From: Acinetobacter indicus CIP 110367
GTDB lineage: Bacteria > Pseudomonadota > Gammaproteobacteria > Pseudomonadales > Moraxellaceae
NCBI RefSeq assembly: GCF_000488255.1
Contig: NZ_KI530754.1
Location: forward strand, 682,001 to 746,000
Direction: 5' to 3'
DNA: 64,000 nt
Notes under the pieces: generated by a model
What the model was told of the DNA's origin: nothing
What the model saw: the letters and a program-made list of their open reading frames with translations, nothing else
Databases searched by the model: none
Position numbers and translations under genes: made by a program
In this document: one piece after another, positions 1 through 9,000 of the stretch
How positions within the stretch are numbered: the first letter of the stretch is position 1
How the letters are laid out: every line of letters starts with the position of its first letter

Positions 1-943
1 AGGCAATTGGTGAAGCCAAACCAAAGGTAGCAATCGCAACGGCCAACGCTAACTCAAAATTGTTACCTGCTGCGGTAAATGAAATTGCGGTGGTTTTGGG
101 ATAGTCATTCCCCATCCACTTACTCATGAAAAAGCTGACAAAGAACATCACGACAAAGTAAAGCGTCAATGGAATTGCAATCCGCAACACATCCATTGGC
201 AAACTCACTACATCACCGCCTTTCAAGCTAAACATGGCTACAATGGTGAATAACAAGGCCAATAAGCTGAGTGGACCAATTTTGGGTAGAAACTGATTCT
301 GATACCAGTCCAGACCTTTGGCTTTCACTAAAGATAGACGCGTCAGGAAGCCCATCAGGAATGGAATCCCCAAGTAGATAAGGACAGCATTGGCAATGGT
401 CCAGAAATCAACATTGATGACATTCCCTTCTATCCCAAAAAATGGCGGCAGATAGGTCAGGAAGAACCAGGCATAACTGCTAAAGAACAGAATCTGAAAA
501 ATGCTGTTAAATGCGACCAATGCAGCACCGTATTGATTGTCCCCGCATGCCAGTCCATTCCAGATCAGTACCATGGCAATACAACGCGCCAAGCCAATCA
601 GAATCAGACCTGTCATGTATTCTGGGTAATCACTCAAGAAGACTATCGCCAATACAAACATCAGCACTGGCGCAATCAGCCAGTTCTGAATCAGAGAGAG
701 CGCTAATGTTTTTTTATCCTGAAATACTTTGGGCAAAGCTGCATAATCTACTTTGGCTAATGGTGGATACATCATCAAAATCAAACCAATCGCAATTGGC
801 AAGTTGACTGAATTTACACTCATTGCGTCCAATGCGACGGATGCTTGTGGAAATACCACCCCAATCGCAACACCCAGTGCCATGGCCACAAAAATCCATA
901 GCGTCAGGTTGCGATCCAAAAAGGATAATCCTGGTTTAGACAT
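1..943 (-). CDS. acr3: ACR3-family arsenite efflux permease (partial, cut by window edge)
   Basis: Reading leftward from an ATG at 943, the frame stays open to the window edge (about 314 codons) and gives a very hydrophobic protein starting [18 protein letters not shown]. It has many membrane segments and the ACR3-type stretch [20 protein letters not shown], with the family's transport cysteine. ACR3 carriers expel arsenite across the inner membrane. Only the C-terminal end is missing. The gene starts 11 bp after the stop of the LMW-type arsenate reductase and is third in an arsR-arsC-acr3 operon, so arsenate reduction would feed this pump. The family assignment is firm; arsenite specificity follows from family knowledge and neighbours. 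Confidence 0.93.
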   Translation of the reverse strand, partial: MSKPGLSFLDRNLTLWIFVAMALGVAIGVVFPQASVALDAMSVNSVNLPIAIGLILMMYPPLAKVDYAALPKVFQDKKTLALSLIQNWLIAPVLMFVLAIVFLSDYPEYMTGLILIGLARCIAMVLIWNGLACGDNQYGAALVAFNSIFQILFFSSYAWFFLTYLPPFFGIEGNVINVDFWTIANAVLIYLGIPFLMGFLTRLSLVKAKGLDWYQNQFLPKIGPLSLLALLFTIVAMFSLKGGDVVSLPMDVLRIAIPLTLYFVVMFFVSFFMSKWMGNDYPKTTAISFTAAGNNFELALAVAIATFGLASPIA

Positions 944-954
944 GATCTGCTCGC

Positions 955-1425
955 TTAAAGATGGGAAATTTGATTAATTTCAGCAATAAGCTGAGGACGG
1001 CTCATGTGATGGGTATCTAATGCAAAAAGTGCATCTAAGCGTTTGTTAATATGTTCTACAGTACTTAAAAATGCCTGTAATTTTTCTTGTTCAGGCAAAT
1101 CTAAATGTGATGGATCAGATAGACCCCAATGTGCTTTGATTGCTCCTCCTAAATACAACGGACAAGCTTCTTGTGCTGCCGCATCACACACGGTGATGAC
1201 GACATCGGGCTGATACTGTTCACAGGCATCAATCGTTTTACTCGACAAACCTTCGGTAGACAAACCCAGGTTCTGTAAAGTCTGAATGGTTAACGGATGA
1301 ACTTGGCCAGAAGGTTTACTTCCAGCGCTATAAGCTACCCAACCTTCAGGCGCTCGACTATTAAACAGAACTTCAGAAAGAATACTGCGACAACTGTTAC
1401 CCGTGCACAGAAACAAAAATTTCAT
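955..1425 (-). CDS. arsC: Arsenate reductase, LMW-phosphatase/thioredoxin type
   Basis: A 156-residue protein that reduces arsenate to arsenite on a low-molecular-weight phosphatase fold. The P-loop CTGNSCRS lies at residues 7-14. A further cysteine pair, C80 and C88 ([10 protein letters not shown]), matches in spacing the relay cysteines of the thioredoxin-coupled ArsC of Staphylococcus plasmid pI258. The partner is therefore probably thioredoxin; this is inferred from the triad. It lies between arsR (6 bp upstream) and acr3 (11 bp downstream) and is probably co-transcribed with both. Start at 1425 is preceded by GAGTAAG. A second, unrelated arsenate reductase lies at 3284-3718. Confidence 0.92.
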   Translation of the reverse strand: MKFLFLCTGNSCRSILSEVLFNSRAPEGWVAYSAGSKPSGQVHPLTIQTLQNLGLSTEGLSSKTIDACEQYQPDVVITVCDAAAQEACPLYLGGAIKAHWGLSDPSHLDLPEQEKLQAFLSTVEHINKRLDALFALDTHHMSRPQLIAEINQISHL

Positions 1426-1431
1426 AAAAAC

Positions 1432-1752
1432 TTACTCGCAATGGCTCTGAATCGATAGAGCTGAGGGATCAAATAACACGGGAACATTGCTACGTTTAAG
1501 TGTATTCAGAATTTCAAAGCACCATTCAGGTAGTTGTGGGTTAAGACTGTAATACACCCACTGCTTTTGCCGACGGTCATTCAGCAAACCACTTGATCTT
1601 AACAGGGCTAAATGCCGTGAAATTTTTGGTTGGCTTAACTGGAGTTTATCTGTCAAATCACAAACACATTGCTCTTCGTTTTCTGCGATAAGCATGACAA
1701 TACTGAGACGTGTTTCATCAGATAAACATTTAAAAAACTGAACGTGGTCCAT
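1432..1752 (-). CDS. arsR: ArsR/SmtB-family metalloid-responsive repressor
   Basis: A 106-residue winged-helix repressor. The start at 1752 (MDHVQFFKCLSDETR) is preferred because GGGAG lies a few bases upstream; an in-frame TTG at 1776 and an ATG at 1764 would lengthen it but lack this site. Typical ArsR features are LSDETR near the N-terminus, the metalloid-binding CVCDL motif (residues 29-33) and a recognition helix SQPKISRHLALLRSSGLL. A further cysteine is near the C-terminus. It should repress its own arsR-arsC-acr3 operon and release DNA on binding As(III). Repeated ATAT-rich sites just upstream (1777-1842) are the probable operators. Confidence 0.92.
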   Translation of the reverse strand: MDHVQFFKCLSDETRLSIVMLIAENEEQCVCDLTDKLQLSQPKISRHLALLRSSGLLNDRRQKQWVYYSLNPQLPEWCFEILNTLKRSNVPVLFDPSALSIQSHCE

Positions 1753-1776
1753 AACTGCTCCCATTCTATTATGCAA

Positions 1777-1842
1777 ATATACACATATCCATATATTCAG
1801 TAAAGAGTACTCATTATAAAAGTATACCCATATCCGTATATG
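1777..1842. promoter_or_regulatory. Tandem ArsR-type operator candidates upstream of arsR
   Basis: Two related sequences, ATATACACATATCCATATAT at 1777-1796 and GTATACCCATATCCGTATAT at 1822-1841, share the core TAYACNCATATCCNTATAT. They lie directly upstream of the arsR start and have the dyad ATA-rich look of ArsR-family operators. Binding is inferred; only the repeat is directly visible. Confidence 0.55.
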
Positions 1843-1892
1843 CTTGCCAGAAAGGGAAAAATTTAAAACTTCTTAACATCTCAAGACACAAA

Positions 1893-1930
1893 TAAAAAAG
1901 ACCCGTGGCTTATGCCACAGGTCTTTTTTA
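1893..1930. terminator. Rho-independent terminator, probably bidirectional
   Basis: A stem pairing AAGACC-GTGGC with GCCAC-GGTCTT around a short TTAT loop is flanked by an A-run on the left and a T-run on the right. It lies between the mini-thioredoxin gene (minus strand, ending at 1948) and the arsR promoter, so it separates the two arsenic operons. Confidence 0.8.
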
Positions 1931-1947
1931 CAGTTTTCCACATACAC

Positions 1948-2187
1948 TTATTTATTTTTTTCAATCAACTCCACAATGGCTTGTGGTTCCAAAACTTTGC
2001 CACTTGAAACGATTTGATTATCTATGATCAGACCTGGCGTACTTAACAACCCTGTTTCAGCAATTTGCATCATATCAGTTACATATTCAATTTCTGCCTG
2101 AACACCCGTACTTTTTATAGCTTCTTCAGTTGCAGCCAATAAGGCTTTGCATTTACGACAACCTGTTCCTAAAACTTTAATTTGCAT
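1948..2187 (-). CDS. Small thioredoxin-like redox protein (CxxC)
   Basis: A 79-residue thioredoxin-fold protein with the redox motif CRKC at residues 10-13 and a later STPGLIID stretch containing the cis-proline expected of the fold. Proteins of this size are often annotated as redox-active disulfide protein 2 and commonly accompany DUF318/ArsP permeases. The start at 2187 (MQIKVLGTGCRKC) has GTGGAG eight bases upstream; a GTG at 2202 is possible but lacks a comparable site. It follows the broken permease, with 18 bp between them, and a terminator follows it. A role in arsenic or organoarsenical handling is inferred from neighbours only. Confidence 0.85.
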   Translation of the reverse strand: MQIKVLGTGCRKCKALLAATEEAIKSTGVQAEIEYVTDMMQIAETGLLSTPGLIIDNQIVSSGKVLEPQAIVELIEKNK

Positions 2188-2205
2188 CTTTATTCTCCAC
2201 ACTTT

Positions 2206-2562
2206 TTATAAAAACCAATAACCCAAAGTATTCAGGCTATAACCAACAATCAAGATTCCCACAAAAACAATCCCTACAAACAGGCTCAATAAACGGGTTT
2301 TCACCACTTGTTTTAACAAGATTAGCGATGGCAGAGAAAGTGCGGTGACCGCCATCATAAACGCTAAAACCGTCCCCAAGCCAACGCCTTTAGTTACAAG
2401 TGCTTCTGCAATCGGCAAGGTGCCAAAGATATCCGCATACATTGGCATTCCGACAATCGTGGCAATCAGTACGGAATACCAGTGTTCCTGACCAAGTAAG
2501 GCGGTAATCCACTGCTCAGGAATCCAGTTATGAATTGCCGCACCAATCCCGACACCTATCAA
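2206..2562 (-). pseudogene. ArsP/DUF318 permease, C-terminal fragment after a frameshift
   Basis: This frame encodes the C-terminal 118 residues of a permease whose N-terminal part is at 2559-3227. Conceptual restoration of one T near 2571 turns the reading ...FSKVWLMS-stop into ...FSKVWLYVLIGVGIGAA, which flows straight into this frame. Several membrane segments and the motif GMPMYADIFGTLPIAEAL are visible. A TTG overlapping the upstream TGA (TTGA) could in principle restart translation, but a simple one-base deletion in a T run explains the break better. The mini-thioredoxin follows. Confidence 0.8.
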
Positions 2563-3227
2563 GACATAAGCCAGACCTTACTAAAAATGTCTGTCACCTG
2601 TTCCCAAGCAAATGTACGCCGCTCTTTTGCAGTCATGCTGAAATCTTCATCGTCACCTGAGATTGTTTGATGATGAGTCACAAATTCAGCCACATACTTT
2701 TCCATTTTCAAGTAGCTGATTAATGACCCGCCGATGACTGCCAGCACTAATCCAAGTAACACATAGACCAATGCAATTTTCCAGTTAAAGATACTCGCCA
2801 ATAAAATAATTGAAGCCAAGTCAACAAGTGGTGATGAAATCAGAAAGGAAAAAGTGACGCCTACCGGAAGTCCTGCACGGGTAAAACCAATAAACAACGG
2901 AATCGAAGAACATGAACAAAATGGCGTAATAGTACCGAGTAATGCCCCCATGATATTGGCTTTGATTCCTGTCATCCGACCTAAAATCAGCCGAGTACGT
3001 TCTGGAGGGAAATAGCTTTGAATATAAGATAATGTATAGATCAACACTGAAAGCAGAATAAAGATCTTGAATACATCATAAATAAAGAAATGGACACTAC
3101 CACCCAACCGGGTTGCAACGGATAAACCAAATACATTTTCAACGAACCAGCGCACCCCATCCGAGAGCCAGGTCATTTTAAGTAGAACATCATTTAACCA
3201 AGCAAAAATTGCGACAATGTTCTCCAT
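2559..3227 (-). pseudogene. ArsP/DUF318 (YraQ-like) permease, N-terminal fragment ending at a frameshift
   Basis: This encodes 222 residues of a permease of the DUF318 family, which includes ArsP exporters of organoarsenicals. The family hallmark is visible in ITPFCSCSSIPLFIGFTRAG, a paired-cysteine motif, followed by FLISSPLVDLASIIL. The ATG at 3227 has a good AGGAG site. Translation stops early at TGA just after VWLMS, where a base appears to be missing; the rest of the protein continues in another frame at 2206-2562. Together the parts give about 340 residues, the usual family length. The gene is probably inactive unless the shift is a sequencing error or is bypassed. Confidence 0.85.
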
Positions 3228-3283
3228 TTAGATCTCCTGCTCTACACTGATACAAAGTCCAACAGCGTTAGGGGTTTCACCTT

Positions 3284-3718
3284 TTATTTTAAGCGTCTGC
3301 CTTGCTCATCAATGATGACTTCACCATCTTCTTTAGCGAAAGCTTTTAATTGCGGCAAAGGTAGAATATCTAGCACTACTTCAGATGGGCGACATAAACG
3401 AGTGCCCAAATCTGTCACGACCAAAGGACGGTTAATCAGGATGGGATGTTCAAGCATAGCATCAAGCAATTGCTCATTTGTCCAGTTCGCATCGTCTAAA
3501 TTAAGTTCAGTATAAGCATCTACATTTTTGCGTAACACATCACGAACACTTAAACCAGAGTCCTGAATCATTTTAATCAGCTGATCTTTTGATGGTGGCG
3601 TAATCAGATATTCAATTACTTCTGGTTCGATCCCCGTGTTGCGAATAAGCGCCAAAGTGTTACGAGACGTGCCACAGGCAGGATTATGGTAAATTTGAAC
3701 TTTTGGCATTTGATCCAT
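3284..3718 (-). CDS. arsC: Arsenate reductase, glutaredoxin-coupled type
   Basis: A 144-residue protein of the glutathione/glutaredoxin-dependent ArsC family, unrelated in fold to the enzyme at 955-1425. The catalytic cysteine lies in NPACGTSRNTL (residues 13-23, nucleophile C15, equivalent to Cys12 of E. coli R773 ArsC). Downstream, ILINRPLVV and LGTRLCRPSE carry the arginines that bind arsenate in the family. It opens the second arsenic cluster, upstream of the broken permease and the mini-thioredoxin. The ATG at 3718 is preferred over an internal ATG at 3709 because of GAG upstream. Confidence 0.93.
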   Translation of the reverse strand: MDQMPKVQIYHNPACGTSRNTLALIRNTGIEPEVIEYLITPPSKDQLIKMIQDSGLSVRDVLRKNVDAYTELNLDDANWTNEQLLDAMLEHPILINRPLVVTDLGTRLCRPSEVVLDILPLPQLKAFAKEDGEVIIDEQGRRLK

Positions 3719-3750
3719 GAGTATAATCTCTTAAACAGACAGCCTTTTAT

Positions 3751-3790
3751 ATATGAATATTCGAATATACGCAATATGGAATATATGATT
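3751..3790. promoter_or_regulatory. Palindromic operator candidate upstream of the glutaredoxin-type arsC
   Basis: The perfect 12-bp palindrome ATATTCGAATAT at 3757-3768 is followed by ATATACGCAATATGGAATAT, which loosely resembles the two repeats in front of arsR. Its place upstream of arsC suggests that the same ArsR controls this second cluster. This is inference. Confidence 0.4.
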
Positions 3791-4120
3791 AACTACAAGT
3801 ACCAATAAATAAGAAAAGCTCCTGAATCAATCAAAAATCTCCCATTTAGGTATTTCTGAAACGGTGTCAATTAAATTAAGAAGCTAAAGCTTCTTTTCGG
3901 ATTCTCAACTCACATTAGGAACATCCCTCATCTAACAAACTGAATATCTTAAGGACTTTTTTAATTGTATTTCTCTTAATAAAAGTCAATAAGTTGATAA
4001 GAGTGAAATTGAGATGGTGACAAAACAACTCATATTGAAAATTTAATTTAAACATGAAGTTAAAACAATATTACCCACTATCTATTACCCATATTTACCC
4101 ATCAACCTCAGAAAGAGAAT

Positions 4121-4143
4121 AGGCTGTGCATGAAGCACAGCCT
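4121..4143. terminator. Hairpin after the DUF262 gene, probable terminator
   Basis: AGGCTGTGC and GCACAGCCT form a perfect 9-bp stem around ATGAA, 18 bases past the stop codon of the DUF262 gene. On the minus strand it is followed by ATTCTCTTT, a weak T tract, so termination efficiency is uncertain. Confidence 0.55.
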
Positions 4144-4160
4144 GTAACCATCTATAAGAA

Positions 4161-5963
4161 TTATAGACCTTTATAGAATTCCTTAATTTTTTGTGCCATG
4201 AGCTTACGACGCTCATTCAAAAATTCAGTATATTGATCAGCATCTAACTGGTTTAAATTACTTGGTATGCAATGAGTCTGTAAATTCAAGTCTAAACCTT
4301 CAATACTTTTCAGAGAAGTTATTTCATTCTTATCCAACTTAATATCATTTTGGATTTTTTCCATATACACTTTTGGAGAAGCGTTTCCTAGTTTAATATT
4401 GATTGCTTGCTCTGTATAAACATAATTAGCTACTTGATTATATTCACTTTTCTTAAACCCATTTTTAGCTAAATAGTCTTTTGGAAAAACGTGATGTACA
4501 TCCCCTCTTTGCTCTATTAAGCTTCGTACAGTTAAACTACCAGACAGGAAGGATTGCTCATTTGATTTGCATTGTGCTGCTAGATAACACAAGTATGCAT
4601 TATTAACAGTACTTGAAGAATCCAGCTCATTTACCAAACGGTAATTCCAGAACCCATCATCTAAATCTGCTTGCTCGATTTGAGCTAAGTATCCTTCGAT
4701 ACCTTTTTCTAAGATTTGTTTACTATCACGCTCAATCGCTGATTCTGAAGATCCAGAATAACGCCCTGTCAGTAATGAAACCACATACCAGCGTTTTACA
4801 AGATTTTGAATTTGTGGCTCAGGCATTTTTGATGCTCTAAGCTGCAAATAAAGCGCATAAGCAAAATTCAAGCTAGTCTTTGAGCTAATAAGTTTTTTGT
4901 CAATAAATCCCGCTGATTGGATGATCGTTAGAAAACGTTGGTAATTTGTCTGGTTGAAGAAGTCTTCTAAACCTTGACGTAACTTGTGATAACTTTCTTC
5001 AGCAATACTTTGTATATTACGTCTATTTTCAAAATCGCGGCCAGAAAGTAACGCCACAAGATCACTAAATTTTCCACGATTAAATTGGCACGTGTATGCC
5101 ACACGTAAAACATCTATATAGTTAGGTTGATACAAATCATCTTTGATATCAGCTATCCAACTAATTTTTTTATAGTCCTCCGTATCTGCAAAATTTTTAT
5201 CATTTTGTTTAATGATTTTATTAAAACTACCATCTTTCAAAAGATGGCAAAAGTAATCAATCATTTTACGTAATCGATTTCCACCAAATTGCTCATCTGA
5301 TGCAATCTTTGACATAACAAAGTCTGCATTACTGAGTACTACACCCTTTTGATTGATTCGTATAAAAATTTCAGTAACCGTGTCGATATCCAGAGATGAA
5401 TCTAGTTCAATGATACCAATCTGACGATTTTTGATTGCTTTTAACTGCTCAAGCTTATCTTCAATGAAATCTTCATTTGCATCTGGATTCAATCCCATAT
5501 ATGCACGTCTAGCCTGAGATATTGAAATATCCCCATTTAAAATTGGGGCGATATTATTGACCCAGATTGGATTACGCTCGATAGCTGTGTTACATACTTC
5601 AAATAAGGGCTCATCATCTTTAGCAGTTGGGTTATACGCTATTCGAATATTAGTTTCTTTATAGTCCTTATCTAACACCAACTGCCCAACAACAGCAGCA
5701 GTCAATGCAGTAATACGTTGCTGTCCATCAATAAGTACCTTTTTTCCTGCGGATAAGGTTCCATCTTTAAGACGAATATCCGGGTTACGCCATGTGATGA
5801 TATAGCCGACAGGATAACCTTTATATAGCGAATCCATTAGATCCCGCACTTTACTACTCGACCAAACGAAAGGTCGCTGGATTTCAGGAATTGCGATTTC
5901 ACCTGATTTTATCCAAGAGAGTAATGTATCAATTGGATGCTGATGTACTGAATATTTCGCCAT
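4161..5963 (-). CDS. DUF262/DUF1524 (GmrSD-like) nuclease, putative defence protein
   Basis: A 600-residue protein with an N-terminal DUF262 domain (ParB/sulfiredoxin-like), shown by IPEIQRPFVW at residues 25-34 and the signature IDGQQRITAL at 78-87. A C-terminal HNH/DUF1524 nuclease domain near residue 490 contains VHHVFPKDYL. This architecture is that of GmrSD type IV restriction enzymes, which cut modified phage DNA using NTP. The start at 5963 (MAKYSVHQH) has GAGGGG upstream, so it is preferred over an in-frame start at 5996. The gene is on the same strand as hsdMSR, 80 bp downstream of hsdR, but a strong hairpin separates them. Family is clear; target specificity is unknown. Confidence 0.87.
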   Translation of the reverse strand: MAKYSVHQHPIDTLLSWIKSGEIAIPEIQRPFVWSSSKVRDLMDSLYKGYPVGYIITWRNPDIRLKDGTLSAGKKVLIDGQQRITALTAAVVGQLVLDKDYKETNIRIAYNPTAKDDEPLFEVCNTAIERNPIWVNNIAPILNGDISISQARRAYMGLNPDANEDFIEDKLEQLKAIKNRQIGIIELDSSLDIDTVTEIFIRINQKGVVLSNADFVMSKIASDEQFGGNRLRKMIDYFCHLLKDGSFNKIIKQNDKNFADTEDYKKISWIADIKDDLYQPNYIDVLRVAYTCQFNRGKFSDLVALLSGRDFENRRNIQSIAEESYHKLRQGLEDFFNQTNYQRFLTIIQSAGFIDKKLISSKTSLNFAYALYLQLRASKMPEPQIQNLVKRWYVVSLLTGRYSGSSESAIERDSKQILEKGIEGYLAQIEQADLDDGFWNYRLVNELDSSSTVNNAYLCYLAAQCKSNEQSFLSGSLTVRSLIEQRGDVHHVFPKDYLAKNGFKKSEYNQVANYVYTEQAINIKLGNASPKVYMEKIQNDIKLDKNEITSLKSIEGLDLNLQTHCIPSNLNQLDADQYTEFLNERRKLMAQKIKEFYKGL

Positions 5964-5993
5964 TAAGACGCCCCTCAAAATATCTAAAACCAA

Positions 5994-6031
5994 CAAAACA
6001 AAAGGTCATTGGGTACTGATACCCAATGACC
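5994..6031 (-). terminator. Rho-independent terminator after hsdR
   Basis: GGTCATTGGGTA and TACCCAATGACC form a perfect 12-bp stem with a four-base loop (6004-6031), 13 bases past the hsdR stop. On the minus strand it is followed by TTTTGTTTTG. It would largely uncouple the downstream DUF262 gene from the hsd operon. Confidence 0.8.
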
Positions 6032-6043
6032 AAATTTAGAAAA

Positions 6044-9000
6044 TCAAACCTCTTCCATCTCAATCAAGTTTTCCAAGGTCTGGCTAAACGTATCTTGGAA
6101 TGCTGAGTCCTTACGGTAAAGATTATATAAATCCACCATGTTTTTACGCTGTACCACCATAATTTCATCGAGCATCTTTTTAAACACGAGTGCTCTGTTT
6201 TGTGGATCTTGCGTCTGCTTATACTTTTTCATAAAGTTTTGATGCTGCTGAATACGTTTCACCAAATCAATGATAATCACCCGTTGATCTTGTGGTGTCG
6301 CACTCCAATCCTGAAACCACTTTTCATTAAACTTGGCAACGATCGAATCTAAAGTCTCATCATCATTTTCTTCGCTTGGATTACGAGGGTTTGGATTTGG
6401 TGGTTCTACAACTGTTTCCTCTGCATCAAGTGTAATCGTTTTATTGATATGCTCACGCTTTAAGGCATAAGTACTTAAATCGACTGATTCCAACAGATCA
6501 TCAATACCATTTAAGCGTCCATCTTGTACATTCAATTTTGGAATAAGGAACTTTAAGAACCAATACAGTTGTTCCCATTCCTTTTTATTGAACTGCATGA
6601 TCGAAGAGACTTGGGCATAAATTTTAACAAACTGTTTTGCCTTCACCTTAAAATCGACACGTTGCTCATGTTCCCATGATCCTTTTCTATCTACATCAAA
6701 ACGGGCTGCCACTGTATCAATGATAGGGCTTAGGTCACTGCCAGAAGCATTACTAAAGAACAGTTCATTAAACTTCACCACCTCATGTAATTCATAAATG
6801 CCTGTGTCATCTAAGGCCGTTTTAATATCATTGAGCACGTTGACATTAGTCGCTTCAGATAACGAGGTCGAAGTATAAAAATCATCAAATGCTTTTTTTA
6901 TGTCATCAATCTCATTGTAGAAATCTAAGATAAATAAGTCTTCCGTGCGTTTATTATATTTTGGCGCAGCACGGTTTAAACGTGACAATGCCTGCACACA
7001 TAGTACGCCTGTCAATTTTTTATCGATATACATCGTGGTCAGTTTCGGTTGATCGAAACCTGTGAGATATTTGTTTGCCACCACCAAAATTCGGTTTTCA
7101 TCTAAATCAAACTTTTCTTTTGTTTTAGCATCATTAAATCCATTCAGTGATTCTTCAGTATAGGTTGTACCATCAACTTCTTTCTCACCTGAGAACGCAA
7201 TCATGATATTAAATGGGTTATTTTTTTGATCTAGCAATTTTTTGAGTGATAAGTAATAGCGGATTGCAGCTTCAATGCTTTGTGTCACCACCATGCCCTT
7301 TGCGACGCCTTTGAGCTTTTTCTTATTGACCACGTTATCAATGAAGTGCTCAAGCATAATGCTGGCTTTGGCATCAATGGATTGTTGTGATGCTTCCACA
7401 TAGGCTCTTAAAATACGTTGTGCTTTTTTCGATTCAAACATTGGATTGTCTTCAATCGACTTTTGAATCTCATAAAAGCTCTTATATGTCGTATAGTTTG
7501 CCAACACATCTAAAATAAAGCCTTCTTCAATGGCTTGTTTCATACTGTATAGATGAAATGGTACATATTTGCCTGTCGCAACATCTAGTTGACCAAACTT
7601 TTCTAAAGTGGTGTTTTTAGGCGTTGCAGTAAAAGCAAAGTACGATACATTTTCACGCTTTTTACGTGTGGTCATCATTGCCACAAGCATGTCCTGAACA
7701 TCATCAGCAGTTTTTAACGCTTCATTGCCCATCGCTCGGTTCATGCTGTTATGTGCTTCGCCTGATTGTGAACTATGTGCTTCATCAATAATGATGGCAA
7801 AGTTTTTATCACTTAAATCAGTCACACTATCCCAAATGATGCGGAACTTTTGAATGGTGGTAATAATAATCTTTTTACCTGTTTCTAAAGCACTTTTTAA
7901 TTCAGCACTGTTCATTGCAGGGGCAATAATGTTTTTGATTTCCGAAAAATCTTTAATATTATCCCGCAGTTGTTTATCCAAAATTTTACGGTCTGTCACC
8001 ACAATTACCGAATCAAACAACGGTTGATGTAACGCTCGTTTGCCTGCTGCAAGTGCATTATTTGGATAGGCTTCAATGAGCTGAAAAGCTGCCCAAGTAA
8101 TTGAGTTTGATTTTCCCGAACCTGCGGAGTGTTGAATCAAATACGGCTTGCCTACGCCATGCTGTGACACATCACGAATGATTTTACGTACCACATCAAG
8201 CTGATGATAACGTGGGAAAAATAAGGTGCGTTTGCTGAGTTGATCTGAATCTTTACCGTCTAAACGGACAAAGTGTTGAACAATATTGACCAAGCTTTCT
8301 TTGGCAAAGATTTCTTCCCACAGGTATGCTGTTTTATAACCGTTTGGATTAACAGGATTACCTTGTCCACCTGAAGCTGTACCTTTGTTAAATGGCAAAA
8401 AGTAAGTCTTTTTACCTTCTAGTTTGGTGGTCATATAGACTTCATCGGTATCGACAGCAAAATGCACCAAGCAACGTGCAGGCGTCAGTAATGGCTGTGT
8501 TGGATCACGATCTTCACGATATTGTTTTTGACCGTGATAACGTGCTGTTTGGTTTGTCCATGCGTTTTTAAGTTCCATCGTCACCAATGGCAAGCCATTC
8601 AGGAAGATGACCATATCAATTTCTTCACGACGGTTTTTGAGTGAATACTGCACTTGTCGTGTTACGCTAAAAATATTAGACGCAAAATTTTGCTTTACCG
8701 ATGGGCTACTGCTTGCCAATGGACATGGATACATAAAGTGAAAATGCTGTTCATCCAGTGCCATGCCTTTTTTCAGCATATAGGCAATGCCATGTTTTTT
8801 TATCAGCTTATCAAAACGACCTAGAATTTTTTGCTTCCAGTCATTTTTGTTATAGGCTTTGTAGGCGTCTAAACTTTCTTTTTGGGTGTTTTCTAAAAAT
8901 TGGAAAAAAAGTTTTTCATCTATGGCATATTCTGCATTAAAGTCAGACACTTGCCCCATGACATAACCCATGCCCGAATGGGTTTGGGCTATGCCTTGAG

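Larger units (their letters stand above)
3719..4160. other. Gene-free spacer between the ars cluster and the defence cargo
   Basis: No convincing coding frame is visible in these 442 bases. The right-hand part before arsC has a perfect palindrome ATATTCGAATAT (3757-3768) inside an ATAT-rich stretch that resembles the arsR operators. Three direct copies of TTACCCA lie at 4071, 4085 and 4095. A perfect 9-bp hairpin follows at 4121-4143. The left end of the integrated element could lie here, but no copy of the ssrA attachment sequence was found. Confidence 0.5.

Noticed and set aside
2559..2562. Programmed frameshift or coupled two-gene permease at TTGA
   Set aside because: No slippery heptamer is visible, and one T restores the conserved family sequence; a mutation or read error is simpler.
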